This document shows, piece after piece, positions 1-10,829 of a stretch of DNA of 64,000 nt (its first letter is position 1; each line of letters begins with the position of its first letter). The notes below the pieces were generated by a model. That model worked only from the letters and a program-made list of their open reading frames with translations. It did not search any database and was not told the DNA's origin. The position numbers and the translations under genes were made by a program. The DNA comes from Endotrypanum monterogeii (taxonomy: Eukaryota > Euglenozoa > Kinetoplastea > Trypanosomatida > Trypanosomatidae), in contig CM007318.1 in NCBI GenBank assembly GCA_000333855.2, forward strand, positions 982,778 to 1,046,777, in the 5' to 3' direction.

Positions 1-1299
1 GGGATCGTGGGTGGAATCTTACAGGGTCAGGTTTCGTATGTGTGTCTTTGTGTGCGTGTGCTGGGTCGGCAACGATTAAAGCTGTGCTGTTTTATCTTTA
101 TCTTTTTCTTTACCTTTTCTGCTTCACATCAACACTGCAACCTCTCTTTCTCGCCTGTTCCGTGGTTGGTAGGCCTGACGGCTTGGGGAAAGCATCCGTC
201 GACATGCGTTGCACCACTGACTGCATGAGGCCTCTGAGGGGGGAGATGGGGCAGTTTTATTTGAGCTCTACGGACTCATTGACTACCAGCTTCGTAAGTC
301 GGTCCGTCTAGCCTTCGACTACACCGGTTCACCACTGGTATATATTTTCTCCTGATGGCTAAGACTGTGCGGCCAGTGGGGGTGGGAGTGGCGGTGAAGG
401 GGATGAAGAGCTCTCGTTTAGCCTCGTTTTCATTTCCCACCCTTCGAGTACTACACATCCCTTTGGCGTTGGAGGTGGTTCCAGCACAACTTCATCCGAG
501 AAGTAACGATTACTTTTTTGAACAAGAATGAACCTCAACCTTCAGCCTTGTCGGCAGTTGAGCTTATCCTCTGCAGAAGTCTATCGTCGTCGGAAGGGAG
601 AGGGGGTGAGGGGGCTGCGCGGCTTTCACATGGAGGCGCTGTCACTCCTCCTCTATTCCTGCCCCCATTACGCAGCACTGTTCAGTGTTGCACACTGATT
701 GGTGTTTTTTTTTTGTCGTTTTGTCAGCTCTTTGAGCAGAAAAAAGGAAAAAAAAGCTTTTTTTCCCGGCTGATGCGGATATGCACCTCAGAAAGCATAC
801 AAGGACACAGGTGGTGCTGTGATGAATTGCGTGCGATATTTACTCTTCTGATTAAAAAAAAATAAACATAAGTGAAAGCGACGCTACTAGGTGCATAAGT
901 ATGTTCACTCACTCAGTACCATCGTGACCGAGTTCTTGGATCAGCGCAAACGTGTCCTGATGTTTTTTTTTTTTTTTTGGTTTCGCGTTTCACGCTATAT
1001 CACGCGATATCACGGAGGGCCACAGCCTTCCGGCAATCTTCTATACGATTCACTTTTGGGTTTTCCCTATGAGCTCACGTTCCTCTCTTGACCCACGGCA
1101 AAGAACGCTTTCTCCTTTCTCGAGCACTGTATGTGCTAAAGCAAATCGTGATCGTGCTCTCACTACCCCCCTGGATTAGGGAAACCAAACCCACTTGTGT
1201 ACACGTTGCGCAAGACCCGGCGACATTCCGTTATCGGGTCACCGGTTTTTTAAAAATATTGTATCTTAGCGTGCATCTATCGTTTTTAGTTCATCCGCG
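1..1299. other. intergenic / 5' leader region before VPS52-like gene
   Basis: No open frame here has convincing composition or a recognisable domain. The stretch holds poly-T tracts near 703-715, 760-770 and 962-978, typical of trypanosomatid spacers. Close to the gene, a short pyrimidine run ends in AG at 1288-1289, eleven bases before the ATG, and another AG lies at 1268-1269. Either could be the spliced-leader acceptor. The far left part may be the 3' UTR of a gene outside the window. Confidence 0.6.
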
Positions 1300-4032
1300 A
1301 TGAGCGGAGGTGCCGCCGAGGCTGAAAGCGCCGAGTTGGCATTGTATCGACTGGAGGAGATTGATGATCTTCTCGCAGCGGTCAACGAGGACGAGGACGG
1401 TTCGCAGGCGGCTATCTTGGCGCAGTATCTGCGGAGTGGTCAGGATCTGGAGAGTGTTTGGAGGCTTCACAACGAGCAGCTGTGTGGCTTTCGAGACACT
1501 TTTATTCATGCCCACATTAAACAGGCGGATGAGATTGCGCAGGCTTATCACGAGTTCAGCAAGTGCGAGGAAAATCTCGTCGGATTTGAGGAGGAGATCC
1601 TTACCTTTCAGCGCAAGCTCGAAGTCAATGCGAATGATATCGTTCACATGCAGCAGCAGGCCGACGGGTTGGTGCGGAGGGTGAACAACCGTCAACAGGT
1701 GAGCAACAAGATCAACGAGGTCTACACTGTCTTGCAGAAGTGTGACTCCTTCTGCGATGTCATTTCAACCCAAAACGTCGACGCACATTATCTCGCCAAC
1801 TTGCGCGAGCTGGACCGTCGACTGGCTTTTCTTGCCGGCAACAAGGCTGTCAGGTTTTCTGCAGTAGACAATGAAATCCGCCCGAAGTTGACGGCCGCTG
1901 CACACAAGGCAGGTGGTAAGTTGCAGAGATTTCTCACCAAGGAAATCCTCGCTCTTACCGAGGATCCATTGCGAACAGTCGAGAGGCAGCAGTCACTGGA
2001 GGAGAGCGCTCAATTCGCGTTTCGCTTCCTTCAGCTCTACAACCAACCAGTTGCCGATGAGATCTCCAAGTTGTACATCCGATTCATGTCCGAGTTCTAC
2101 GCAAAGCAGTTTCGTCTCTCAACTGCTCAGCTCTCCGAGATGTCGACAATGCATGCGAACCCACTCGAACCAATAGTATCGGCGGAGGAGGCGCGGGACA
2201 TCATGAGCAACCGCGACTTGGGTGCCCCTCCCGGCAACCAGCTCAATCCTCCACCGATGAAATTTCCAGGTGTTACACTGCCTCGTCGAGAGCGGAGTAT
2301 ATCACAGCACATGCGCGGCTTCGCTGACCTCGTTCCTACCTCTGCGGCGGTCTCGAAGGCTGAGGCGCTTCACCTCTTGCGTCCTGCAACTTTCGATGAT
2401 ACCGTGAAAGCGGTGAAGGCGCTTGCGGTGCGGCATGGAAAGCTTTATATAGACGATACCGTTGCGACGCAGCTGAATGAGTGCAACAGTTGGTCTTGGC
2501 AATTCACTTGCTGTCTCCAGGCGCTGGTTAACACGGTGGAGTCCGAGTGTCGCTTCATCGGCAACTTTTTCTGCGTACTCGGAAATGTCGAGGGTGGTGA
2601 AGACTTCACGAGTGCGGAGCGTATTGCGTGTGCGGTGTTGGGCAAGGCAGTGGCCAAGGTCGAGTCCTCCATGCAGGAGGATTTGCCTCTTGTAACCGAG
2701 CGCACCGAAGTGCTGGCGGCGCTACGGGTCTTGGAGACGGTCAAGCAGTACCTTTGCACTCTCCTCGATCCCATCCCGCTCTTACTGCTGAGTTGCGTCT
2801 TGGAAACATCAAAGGCGGCGTTGCGCAGTTCACTGCGGACAGCCTTCCACAATGACGACCTTGTCTTGACTTTTCTGCCGACACTGAGGCTTTCTCCGCT
2901 CCACCGCACCACTGTGTCGAGCAACGGCTGGCCAGAGCTACTCGCCAACAAGCCGTACTGTGCAGTTTTAGGACCTCATCCACTCATCTACCGCGTCGGT
3001 AGGGTGTTAGGTCACCTGGAGTTTCTCAACACAACGGCTGTGCGCTCCTCTACACTTGATGGTGGCGATCAACGTGCCTTTGACTCTTCTGTGGCAACCT
3101 TCCTGAAGAACTCTCTGACTAACATGATAACGTTTCTCGACAAGCTCAAACACCGCCACACGAGCGCACTTGCACAAGAGATTTTTGCCTGTACCAACGT
3201 GTACGCCTTCCTGGCGACGTGGCGAGAGCTGAGTGCGCTGAGCGGCGACCGGGTATCAGTCTCATCCACAAAATCTCACGCAGTCTTCCACTCGAAGAAC
3301 AACCACAACGCAAATAGCGATTGCTTGCACTCTGACCCTGGATCGCTGGAGCCGACGACGGTGCCAACTAAACAGTCTGAGGCTATTGGCGGGTGTGCCG
3401 ATGCCGGAGACGGTTCGCAGCACATGCAGTACTTGCAGAGCGAGCTTCATCATGCCATCAGAGGCTGGGTGCAGGCTGAGCTAGAAAGCAGCGAGTCATC
3501 GTGGAACCATCTATATGTCTTTATCGGCACAGTAGCCAAAGTACTTGGAGAGCACTTCTTCAACTCCTCTGACCAAATGCCATCAACCATACACCACGAA
3601 GATGCGACGAGGTCAATCCCGCATCGAGATCTGTCTTCTGAGCCTTCTCGTCTACCTTCAGAGCTGAGCGAGAGTGCCACGATGAAGGTTGCCGAGCAGC
3701 TACACTCCCAATGGCAGACGCAGGCCACGACGATGGTTGACGCTGTCAGAAAGGTCGTCTATCAGTCTCTCGGCTACGCTGTCAAGACTCGTCACAGTGT
3801 TGCTGCCGACTGCAAAGCAGCTCCAGTACCAGTCTTGCAGCAGCAACAGTGTGACGAACTGAGCACACTTATGCTAAGTGCCCTCTTTTCGACCTTGACG
3901 GATGCGAATCGAAAACTCGCTTTTTTTGTAGAGCAGCACTACAGCGATAACCGCGAGCTGCAGTCGAAGCTACTCAACAACATGACAGTATCTCATCAAC
4001 TGTCCCGCTTGCTGGAGTTCTCCACTCCATGA
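1300..4032 (+). CDS. VPS52: Vacuolar protein sorting 52-like subunit of the GARP tethering complex
   Basis: A 910-residue protein that resembles VPS52 (Sac2), a subunit of the GARP/EARP complex that tethers endosome-derived vesicles at the trans-Golgi. The N-terminal ~160 residues are helical and coiled-coil-like. Residues 119-134 contain the family-like QQA....R..NRQ.V segment, and a later FRFLQLY element corresponds to the YRFFYQFLL region of animal VPS52. The C-terminal ANRKLAFFVEQHY segment recalls the VFLINNYD segment near the end of the family. It is longer than the ~720-residue animal protein because of low-complexity loops (around residues 290-350 and 640-690). The first in-frame ATG follows an AG acceptor by 11 bases. 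COG or exocyst subunits share similar coiled-coil architecture and are the main alternative. The assignment rests on remembered family sequences, not on a search. Confidence 0.7.
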   Translation: MSGGAAEAESAELALYRLEEIDDLLAAVNEDEDGSQAAILAQYLRSGQDLESVWRLHNEQLCGFRDTFIHAHIKQADEIAQAYHEFSKCEENLVGFEEEILTFQRKLEVNANDIVHMQQQADGLVRRVNNRQQVSNKINEVYTVLQKCDSFCDVISTQNVDAHYLANLRELDRRLAFLAGNKAVRFSAVDNEIRPKLTAAAHKAGGKLQRFLTKEILALTEDPLRTVERQQSLEESAQFAFRFLQLYNQPVADEISKLYIRFMSEFYAKQFRLSTAQLSEMSTMHANPLEPIVSAEEARDIMSNRDLGAPPGNQLNPPPMKFPGVTLPRRERSISQHMRGFADLVPTSAAVSKAEALHLLRPATFDDTVKAVKALAVRHGKLYIDDTVATQLNECNSWSWQFTCCLQALVNTVESECRFIGNFFCVLGNVEGGEDFTSAERIACAVLGKAVAKVESSMQEDLPLVTERTEVLAALRVLETVKQYLCTLLDPIPLLLLSCVLETSKAALRSSLRTAFHNDDLVLTFLPTLRLSPLHRTTVSSNGWPELLANKPYCAVLGPHPLIYRVGRVLGHLEFLNTTAVRSSTLDGGDQRAFDSSVATFLKNSLTNMITFLDKLKHRHTSALAQEIFACTNVYAFLATWRELSALSGDRVSVSSTKSHAVFHSKNNHNANSDCLHSDPGSLEPTTVPTKQSEAIGGCADAGDGSQHMQYLQSELHHAIRGWVQAELESSESSWNHLYVFIGTVAKVLGEHFFNSSDQMPSTIHHEDATRSIPHRDLSSEPSRLPSELSESATMKVAEQLHSQWQTQATTMVDAVRKVVYQSLGYAVKTRHSVAADCKAAPVPVLQQQQCDELSTLMLSALFSTLTDANRKLAFFVEQHYSDNRELQSKLLNNMTVSHQLSRLLEFSTP

Positions 4033-4860
4033 GCCGGTTAGGGATGGACTCTCTGTTCTTCTTCTTTCGTCTTTGCATCAAAGTACTGCTGCTTTCAAAG
4101 CACCCATTTCTTTTTTTTTGTTGTTGCTGATTGGCGTTTCACAACCACAGGAGATGACTGTGGCGCTCTCAACGCGACTTGTCTTCTACGGCAGATGTGT
4201 CACTGCTGTTTCCTGGATCTGCTCCTTCTTTTTATTATTATTATTATTTTTTTTTATTACTGTGTTGTTATTATTGCTGCGTTGGGGCATAGCGCTGTTG
4301 TGATTTTTTTTAGACGTTTTTCCTTTTAATCCTCTCGCGTACCATTCTCAAGTAGATGTGACTCATCCTGTTTTCTGTAACAGGCATCACAAAGCAATCG
4401 TCTACAGCGCCTCTATCACGCGATTCCTTGTGTCTTGATTGGTATTTCTCCATCTTTTAAATATACATATATATGTATATTTAGACGGTGTGTTTGAATC
4501 TGTTTCTCTTCCTCCGCACGCGCCTCGCATCCTCCTCCATCCTATTAGGCATCGCTTCTGCAGATGCTACTGGAAGGTGGTATGGAGGTAGAACCACAAA
4601 CAAGAAGTCACCCACAAATCTTCTCTCCAAGGATCTTGGCGAACCGGGGGTGGTGGGGGGCACCTGGTTTTTTTTCAGGCTCTTGTAGACGAGCCTCCAC
4701 CTCTGCTGTAATGCCTTTTTTCCTCACCCACCTTGACTCGTGTGCCCTAAACACTCGCTCAGCATCTGATGGGTGGTATCACCTGTCCCCTTTCTTTTTC
4801 TTCGCTTTTGGCGCGTTTGTTCGTTCTCTGCTCTCGCGCACCACTGTTGTGTGTGGAATC
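4033..4860. other. intergenic spacer with T-rich tracts
   Basis: No gene is seen. The spacer contains TTA/poly-T tracts (4220-4320), a 26-bp TA palindrome at 4458-4483 and pyrimidine-rich sequence up to the first copy of repeat family 1. It probably contains the VPS52 3' UTR. Confidence 0.6.
4458..4483. repeat. perfect 26-bp AT palindrome
   Basis: The run reads identically on both strands: TAAATATACAT on the left mirrors ATGTATATTTA on the right, with a short TA core. Related ATACAT(AT)nATGTAT palindromes occur at 46831-46846 and 48199-48236. It may extrude as a cruciform. No function is known. Confidence 0.85.
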
Positions 4861-5683
4861 ACCTCGCCGTGATGCCAGGGGCCACACATCGACCGTTGTG
4901 GAAGGGTGCCAAGGACATGCATCCGGTTCACTGGTTTTGTTTTGGGCTTGGGGTGGTGGCGGATCGGTGCGGGGTGTCGGCGTGCTGCTGAAGCTGAGGG
5001 CGGTCGTGGGCCCGTTGTGCGCAAGTGCAGAGTGTGTTCACCTCTCCCCCCCCCCTTACCGCATGGTGCACGGCGTCGCGTGTAGGGCGTGCGAGTTGAG
5101 GCGCGAGCGGCGTGCCCGCGCCACCACCGACTGGCGACAGGGTCTATCATGTGGCGACCGACGCTGGCCGGCCGCCCACGGGCGCCTTTCCCCTTTCCTG
5201 CGGTGTGACACCGCGAATCCCAGCATCGGGATCTCCGGACGTCGTGCTGCGGGGGTGGGGAAGCCGACGCCGTCGTGTGGTGTGGAGCGGTCTCAGATGG
5301 TGAGGGAGAGGGGGGGAGTGTGGCGTACGGTGGGGTGAGTGGGAGGGTGGTGTGCAGGGTACTATAGGGCTGTGGCGTGGCGCTGACCGCCTGTCCCTCC
5401 GAGCACAGCCGACGCTCATCCCGACCAGCCCCAGCCACGCGCGCAACAGACGCCGCAGCTGCCGCTGCCGAACAAGACGTTGGGTGTAGACTGCGCGGAT
5501 TGCAGCGTGCCACGCACCCCCTGGTGCCTGTGGTGCCCATGACATACAGCGTCTGGGCGGTGACCAAAGAGGGGAGGAGGTGAGCAAAGGCACGCGAGAC
5601 GCCTGGCCCGCGTCGGCGGCGGAGGCGGTGTGTTGTGAGGCCAATGGATATCGGCTGCGGTGCAGTGGAGGGAAGTGAGGTGA
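4861..5683 (+). mobile_element. SIDER-like retroposon, family 1 copy A
   Basis: A GC-rich 823-bp non-coding block repeated almost unchanged at 31509 and, until a gap, at 40739. It starts with ACCTCGCCGTGATGCCAGGG, very like the CACCTCAACGTGGTGCCAGGG core of the 5' hallmark (Pr77, 79-bp signature) that I recall from L1Tc/ingi retroposons. This gives the orientation. The body has no reverse transcriptase and only shadow frames. It ends at GAGGTGA followed by ~13 T. The copy lacks the extra 3' tail seen in the copy at 31509. At ~820 bp it is longer than the ~550 bp usual for Leishmania SIDERs, so it may be a distinct subfamily or a DIRE fragment. Confidence 0.65.
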
Positions 5684-6264
5684 ATTTTTTTTTTTTTGTG
5701 GGGAGGTGATCAGACTGCTATATGTGGAGGAGTTGGGGGTTTCATGGAGGTATTTGTGGTTTGGTAGTTGACATATAGGTGTTCACTCGAAAGACTATCG
5801 AAAGGGGGAATGAAATGTACGATATCGGTGGAGGCACCGACTTCATCTTTCCGGATCCTGGTATGGTGATGTGTTCTTCGCGTTCGCTAGGACTGTTCCT
5901 CTAGGTGGACACTGTCCATGTAGGTGTCGTCCTATTTTCTCTTCTGCATCTGTGCGTGGTGTGCTCGAATCGGTGTATGACAGCTGTTGCGTGTCGCTGG
6001 ACAAAATAACTTATATTCTTGCTTCTCTCACTGCTTCCACCAATGCTTTTTCAATAATTTGAAGACCATCTTTTTCACCCGTCAGGTATGCGCGGGGTAA
6101 ACATCAGTTTTATCAACTGTTGAACTGTCTTTGCGCACTCAAGCTGTATCATTGAGTGAGTGGCCGGGGAAGACACTGAGTACCACACACTCACACGCTA
6201 CGACGTCTCGTTGCTCTGGCGCCTTCTCGCTTTTTTATCCGTGGCTCACTTCTCCTGTGCCCCG
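5684..6264. other. intergenic spacer upstream of TAH18
   Basis: No gene is seen. A good polypyrimidine tract (6069-6083) ends in AG at 6084-6085 and is the best spliced-leader acceptor candidate for the downstream gene. Another pyrimidine-rich stretch lies at 6010-6060. Confidence 0.55.
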
Positions 6265-8142
6265 ATGACTCACTTATTGATCTTGTTCGGGACCCAGACC
6301 GGCAACGCGGAGCGAACGGCACTTCGTGTAGCTCGACTGGCACTTCGCCAGGGACTCGGATCCGTCACTTGCTTGCCCGCTGATGACGTGCCCATTTCCG
6401 AGTGGCCGAGCACAGGCGGGCCTGTCGTATTTTTTTGCTCCAACGCGAATCAAGGGGCTGCTCCCAACACATTTCGCAGGTCCTGGGCGGCCTTACTGGA
6501 AGCTGCGGCTCCTCGCTGCATGGAGGGTCTGCAGTACGCCGTATTCGGCCTCGGCGATTCCCTTTATCTCAAATTTAACCAAATGGCAAAGATGCTGCAT
6601 AACCGACTCCGGCAGCTCGGCGGTACACCAATCGTGATGCGCGGGCTGGGGGACGAGAGCGATGCCAAAGGCATCGAAGAAACGTTGCAGCCCTGGCTTA
6701 CTGAGCTGTGGGCGGCGCTTGGGGTATCGGGCAACGGTCATGATGCTGGGAGTGCTCCAGTACATCCGCTAGAACAGGTTCCTTTCTTTCCCCTCTTCAG
6801 CATCGCGTCTCCTCTGAGAAGTGAGACGGGCCTTCCTGATGCACCATCCACTGCCTCCGACAACGCCAGCAACAGGTCTATACCACATTATTCTGAGTCA
6901 GTGTTTCCGTGCGAGGTTGTGTCGAACAGGCGTCTTACTTCTACGGCGTGCGAGCAAGTGGTGCACCACCTCGAACTGCACGCGCACTCGGTCAGCGCCA
7001 CTGATATAGCCTACGATGTAGGCGATGCACTTGGCATCTACTCCCCGAATCGAGAAGAGCTGGTAGAGGAGCTATTGCATTTGGTGCGGCGAGACGGGGC
7101 AGAGATGGTCGTTGTGACCCCTGACGCTTCCCATGGACTTGTCCGGCAGCCCAACCGTCCGTTTTTTGAGCGGCCTCTCTCTCTACGCACCTTACTTTGT
7201 TACTACTTTGATCTTGACGCTGTTGTCACACAGGAGTTCATGTGGATGCTTGCGCATGAGGTGACCGGCGAGGACGACGACGCGCGCACTGTACGGGAGC
7301 GTCTCTACGAGCTGGCAGATCCTTCTAACGTAAACGACTATCTTCAGTACGCTCACCGTGAGAAGCGCAACGTGTGCGAGGTCCTGCATGACTTCAAAGA
7401 TCTTCATCCACCTCTGGAGTTGGTGTTATCTTTCACTACGTTGATGTTGCCTCGTTTCTTCTCCATCGCCTCCGCGCCGGAGATGGACGGCGCAGCTCAT
7501 TTTGATATTTGCGTAGGGCTTCTGGACTGGAAAACCCCTTTGAAGCGCCGTCGCACCGGTCTCTGCAGCTCATTTTTAGTGAATTCGACGCCAGGGACAC
7601 AGCTGGTTTGTTGTGTTTGGCAGGGCTCTCTCACACTACCGCCAACACCAGCACCACTGCTCTGCATTGCGACGGGCACTGGAGTGGCACCGATTCGCAG
7701 TATCCTGCGGCATGTCGCCGCTGGCCGTGAGAAGGGCTGGGGGGATGTTCCAGTAGTCTTAGTGTTTGGGTGTCGCCACGAAGCGGATGATTTTCTCTAC
7801 CGTGAGGAATGGGAGACTCTAAAAAAGAGGGGGCTTCTGCCCAATCTCCAAGTCATTCCCGCTTTTTCTCGAGACACAGATAAAAAGGTGTACGTACAGC
7901 ACAAACTGGGTCAACACGCGAGACTGACGTCGTCTTTCTTGCAACCCGAGAGCGCTGGTGTCGCGCCCGGCGTAATATACGTTTGTGGAAACGCGAAGCA
8001 GATGCCAAAGGACGTACATAACACCCTCATGCAGATTGTCCAGGCCACTGTTGCTGGTATTCAGGATGAGGTCGGGGCCGCAGCATACGTTAGAGCGCTT
8101 GGTCGCATGGGTCGTTATCAGGTCGACTCGTGGTCGGCGTAG
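6265..8142 (+). CDS. TAH18: NADPH-dependent diflavin oxidoreductase (TAH18/NDOR1)
   Basis: A 625-residue flavoprotein of the cytochrome P450 reductase type. TAH18 passes electrons from NADPH through FAD and FMN to the Fe-S protein DRE2, an early step of cytosolic iron-sulfur cluster assembly. The FMN-binding flavodoxin loop FGTQTGNAE is at residues 8-16 and FGLGDSLYLKFN at 94-105, the form typical of TAH18. The FAD motif RFFSIAS starts near residue 397, the NADPH-binding GTGVAP at 471-476, and YVCGNAKQMPKDV near 572. The protein ends YQVDSWSA, matching the aromatic C-terminus of the family. There is no membrane anchor, unlike P450 reductase. The ATG at 6265 was chosen because the FMN fold begins within eight residues of it; the frame stays open upstream only from a GTG. 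The length is normal for the family. Confidence 0.92.
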   Translation: MTHLLILFGTQTGNAERTALRVARLALRQGLGSVTCLPADDVPISEWPSTGGPVVFFCSNANQGAAPNTFRRSWAALLEAAAPRCMEGLQYAVFGLGDSLYLKFNQMAKMLHNRLRQLGGTPIVMRGLGDESDAKGIEETLQPWLTELWAALGVSGNGHDAGSAPVHPLEQVPFFPLFSIASPLRSETGLPDAPSTASDNASNRSIPHYSESVFPCEVVSNRRLTSTACEQVVHHLELHAHSVSATDIAYDVGDALGIYSPNREELVEELLHLVRRDGAEMVVVTPDASHGLVRQPNRPFFERPLSLRTLLCYYFDLDAVVTQEFMWMLAHEVTGEDDDARTVRERLYELADPSNVNDYLQYAHREKRNVCEVLHDFKDLHPPLELVLSFTTLMLPRFFSIASAPEMDGAAHFDICVGLLDWKTPLKRRRTGLCSSFLVNSTPGTQLVCCVWQGSLTLPPTPAPLLCIATGTGVAPIRSILRHVAAGREKGWGDVPVVLVFGCRHEADDFLYREEWETLKKRGLLPNLQVIPAFSRDTDKKVYVQHKLGQHARLTSSFLQPESAGVAPGVIYVCGNAKQMPKDVHNTLMQIVQATVAGIQDEVGAAAYVRALGRMGRYQVDSWSA

Positions 8143-9206
8143 GTGCAGGGTGCACAGGATTTTTTCCCCTTCAGAGAGAGATACCGAGCTGCAAACTTCA
8201 TTGTGTTCACCACCACCACGGGCCACCTCAGCTCTACCACCATCGAAGAGGGCGAGGGCACAAACGTGGAGAGGTAAGTGCAGCGAGTTGACTAGTCGGG
8301 GTTTGTGTTCGCACAATCGTTCACCTCTTCCATTTCATTAGCCTTTTTTTTTTTTTTGGGTCTGCGGTAGCATCTGTGCAGTCACTAACAAACCTGTCCG
8401 ACCGACACCAGTCTGGGAACACATCCCCGAATCGCATGGGCTTCAGCGAGTTGGATGATGCCCCCCTTTTTCTTACTCCTTCCCTGTAGGCGAGCTCTCT
8501 GGGTAGGTCCTCTCTTTCATCTGACGCCCAAACGCTGCGCTGCAATCCCTTTTATTGGATGATCTTCTATAACTCCTTTTCTCGATATCATCTTTGCACT
8601 CTCTCCTTTGAAGCCGTGCGCGCCACAATGCACCACTGGCCCTCCCTTCCCTCCCCCTCCCCCCTCCTCCAATTTTCCGTCTTTTCCGTGAACTGAAGGT
8701 GTTTGTGTGTGCCGCGGCGACACCTATTTTTTTTTCTTCCTGATCCACCTCGCGTGAACAAAAAGACCCCACATAAAAAAAAAACCCACAGCATAGATAG
8801 ATACACACGAGGCAAGTGTGACTCGAAGTTTTTCAGTCACCCACCCCTACCAACTTTCACAGCTGTGTAGGATACACCACCCACTGCCTCTGGGCTACAT
8901 TTCTGGGGAGCTTTTTTTTTTTTCCGTTCTCTATATTCTCCCCCATTTCACCCCTTTTTGGAGATTATTTTGATTGTCAGTTGCCCTGCGTAGTTCTCAG
9001 AAGGACGAGATACCGCGTTGACGCATTTCTCTCATTTCTTTCTCTTGGACTCCTTGGCATCACGGTGACAGGGTCTCGCTCCTCGATCTATCTGATTCGC
9101 ATTCTAGGGCTTTCCTTCTACTCGGGGGAGTCTTTTTTCAAGCGTCTTTCACTTGACTTTGTCCAAGGTCCGAACTATTTTGCCGTTGCCGCCATTGAGG
9201 AGCAAG
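8143..9206. other. intergenic spacer
   Basis: No gene is seen. Poly-T tracts at 8345-8359 and 8912-8923, and a C/T-rich block (8923-8960) ending in AG at 8962-8963, make a likely trans-splice region for the WD40 gene. Confidence 0.55.
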
Positions 9207-10829
9207 ATGGGCGATCATCAGGTCTCGTCGGCCGCGGCGCAGGTGCCCGCAAGCGCCTCTCAGCACCAACACATTCTCCTGCAAAAGCAACTTACGGAGG
9301 TTCGGATGGAGAACACTATCCTTCGACAACAGCTGTACCAAGTGAGCGCGTTGCTCGATATTGCCGTAAGCAAGTTGGGTACAATGGGTGTGTCGCTTGA
9401 GGCACCCATCGATATCCGTGCGCTGCGCTCGGAGGCGCTGGAGAGGGCACATGCCGAGACGGCGCAGTCGCAGTACAACAACATCGACGCATCGCCGGAG
9501 GGCGGCGAATCCCCTGCGCAGCACAACAACAAGAATTTTCACGTGCGCCAGCAATTGCGCGAGCACACAAAGACGATTACGTGCTGCGCTTTCTCCGACA
9601 GCGAGGATCCTTTTATAGCCACTGGCGGTATGGATTGTCGCCTTATCGTGCAAAACTATTTCAGTGGGTCGAAGGTTTGGGATGCCAGTGCGCACGAGGA
9701 GGCAGTGAGTGACGTGGCTTGGATGAATCAGAACTGCTTGCTTTCCGCGTCATACGACAATACAGTGAGGCTGTGGGATGTGAATGGCGGCACATCGAGC
9801 AAAGATGTTTTGTACGAATACAGCGCCCACGGTTTTGTGCTTTCTGCAATTCGACTTGGGCCTTCACTGTTTGCCTGCGCCGACTCGCGACACAAGACGG
9901 CTATTATTGACGTCCGCGTCGGCGGCAAGGGTATAGTTCAGGATCATGACTACCGCATCAACTCGCTGAGCTACGACGAGTCTGCTGAGCAGCTGTTGAT
10001 GGGACAGAGCAATGGAGTTGTTTCTATTTGGGATATGCGGCGGCCTGATCAAGCTATGTCCGCCGCCAGCGTTGCTGGTGGTGGATTAACAGCATCGCCT
10101 TCACCAGCTCAGGTGCATCAGCAGACGTGGCAGGGATCTTTGAACGACTCGCTCAGCCCGGCAGAAGGGGAAACTACACCAGTGGCAGTGGTAGAAGACG
10201 GTGCTGCGGGCAGCAGTAGTGCACCCGCGCCAAACGGGGCTCTCGCGACTGGCAGCAACCCGGGTGGCCTCGGCGGCGCATCCCGCCTCGCTCGCATTGC
10301 GGAGATGGAGAACGAGCCGTCGCACTCGCCTATTTCCTTTATCGCCCACTTTCACAGCGATGATGACACTCGCCGACTTCTGTGTGTCTCCGGAGACAAT
10401 ATGGTGCGGCTTTATCGCAGCAATTTTAGCGCTTTCACCGGCAGCGGTCGAAAGGAGGGCAGCAACCTGTATGTTCTCCGCAACGTTCTCGCCGGAGTGC
10501 CCACGCGCGGCAGTGTTGTGCGTTCCGGCTTCTGGAAAGGGGAGCGTGGTAAGGCAGGTATGTCCGTTTTCTTTGACGATGGTGAGATGGACAATGTGGA
10601 GCGGCCACCGCGGCGGCTTATAGAGTGTGATCTACTTGTCACTGGTGGGCCCGACAACACAGCCCAGGTGTGTGACGTAACCGATGAAGGTGGTGCGGTG
10701 GTGCTGGAGCGGCTGGTGGGTCATCGCGACCGTGTAACCGGGGCAACAGTGCGCCGGTCTCGTAAACCGATCATCGCCACAATGAGTGCGGACTCAACAG
10801 TGCGCATTTGGATGCCTGTCAAGTCTTGA
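9207..10829 (+). CDS. WD40-repeat protein with N-terminal coiled coil
   Basis: A 540-residue protein. Residues ~20-65 (LLQKQLTEVRMENTILRQQL and on) form a heptad-rich coiled coil, a likely dimerisation segment. WD40 blades follow from about residue 125: ATGGMDCRLIV, SASYDNTVRLWDV, a SIWDMRRPD blade and, at the C-terminus, a blade ending STVRIWM. A Gly/Ala/Pro/Ser-rich loop of ~80 residues (about 290-370) interrupts the propeller. WD40 proteins are scaffolds, so the partner or process cannot be named. The ATG at 9207 is preferred because the upstream in-frame extension starts only at a TTG. I do not recognise a specific orthologue. Confidence 0.85.
   Translation: MGDHQVSSAAAQVPASASQHQHILLQKQLTEVRMENTILRQQLYQVSALLDIAVSKLGTMGVSLEAPIDIRALRSEALERAHAETAQSQYNNIDASPEGGESPAQHNNKNFHVRQQLREHTKTITCCAFSDSEDPFIATGGMDCRLIVQNYFSGSKVWDASAHEEAVSDVAWMNQNCLLSASYDNTVRLWDVNGGTSSKDVLYEYSAHGFVLSAIRLGPSLFACADSRHKTAIIDVRVGGKGIVQDHDYRINSLSYDESAEQLLMGQSNGVVSIWDMRRPDQAMSAASVAGGGLTASPSPAQVHQQTWQGSLNDSLSPAEGETTPVAVVEDGAAGSSSAPAPNGALATGSNPGGLGGASRLARIAEMENEPSHSPISFIAHFHSDDDTRRLLCVSGDNMVRLYRSNFSAFTGSGRKEGSNLYVLRNVLAGVPTRGSVVRSGFWKGERGKAGMSVFFDDGEMDNVERPPRRLIECDLLVTGGPDNTAQVCDVTDEGGAVVLERLVGHRDRVTGATVRRSRKPIIATMSADSTVRIWMPVKS

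Noticed and set aside
4779..5567. 262-codon minus-strand frame inside repeat copy A (and its match at 31575-32213)
   Set aside because: Pro/Arg/His-rich shadow of GC-rich repeat DNA. Length differs between copies through C-run changes, and there is no domain or codon-use support.
6160..6264. N-terminal extension of TAH18 from a GTG
   Set aside because: Non-ATG start. The extension is T-rich and the FMN-binding fold begins right after the ATG at 6265. Similar GTG/TTG extensions were rejected for the WD40, eIF3g, PH-like, GPI16, BUD23, phosphatase and carboxypeptidase genes.
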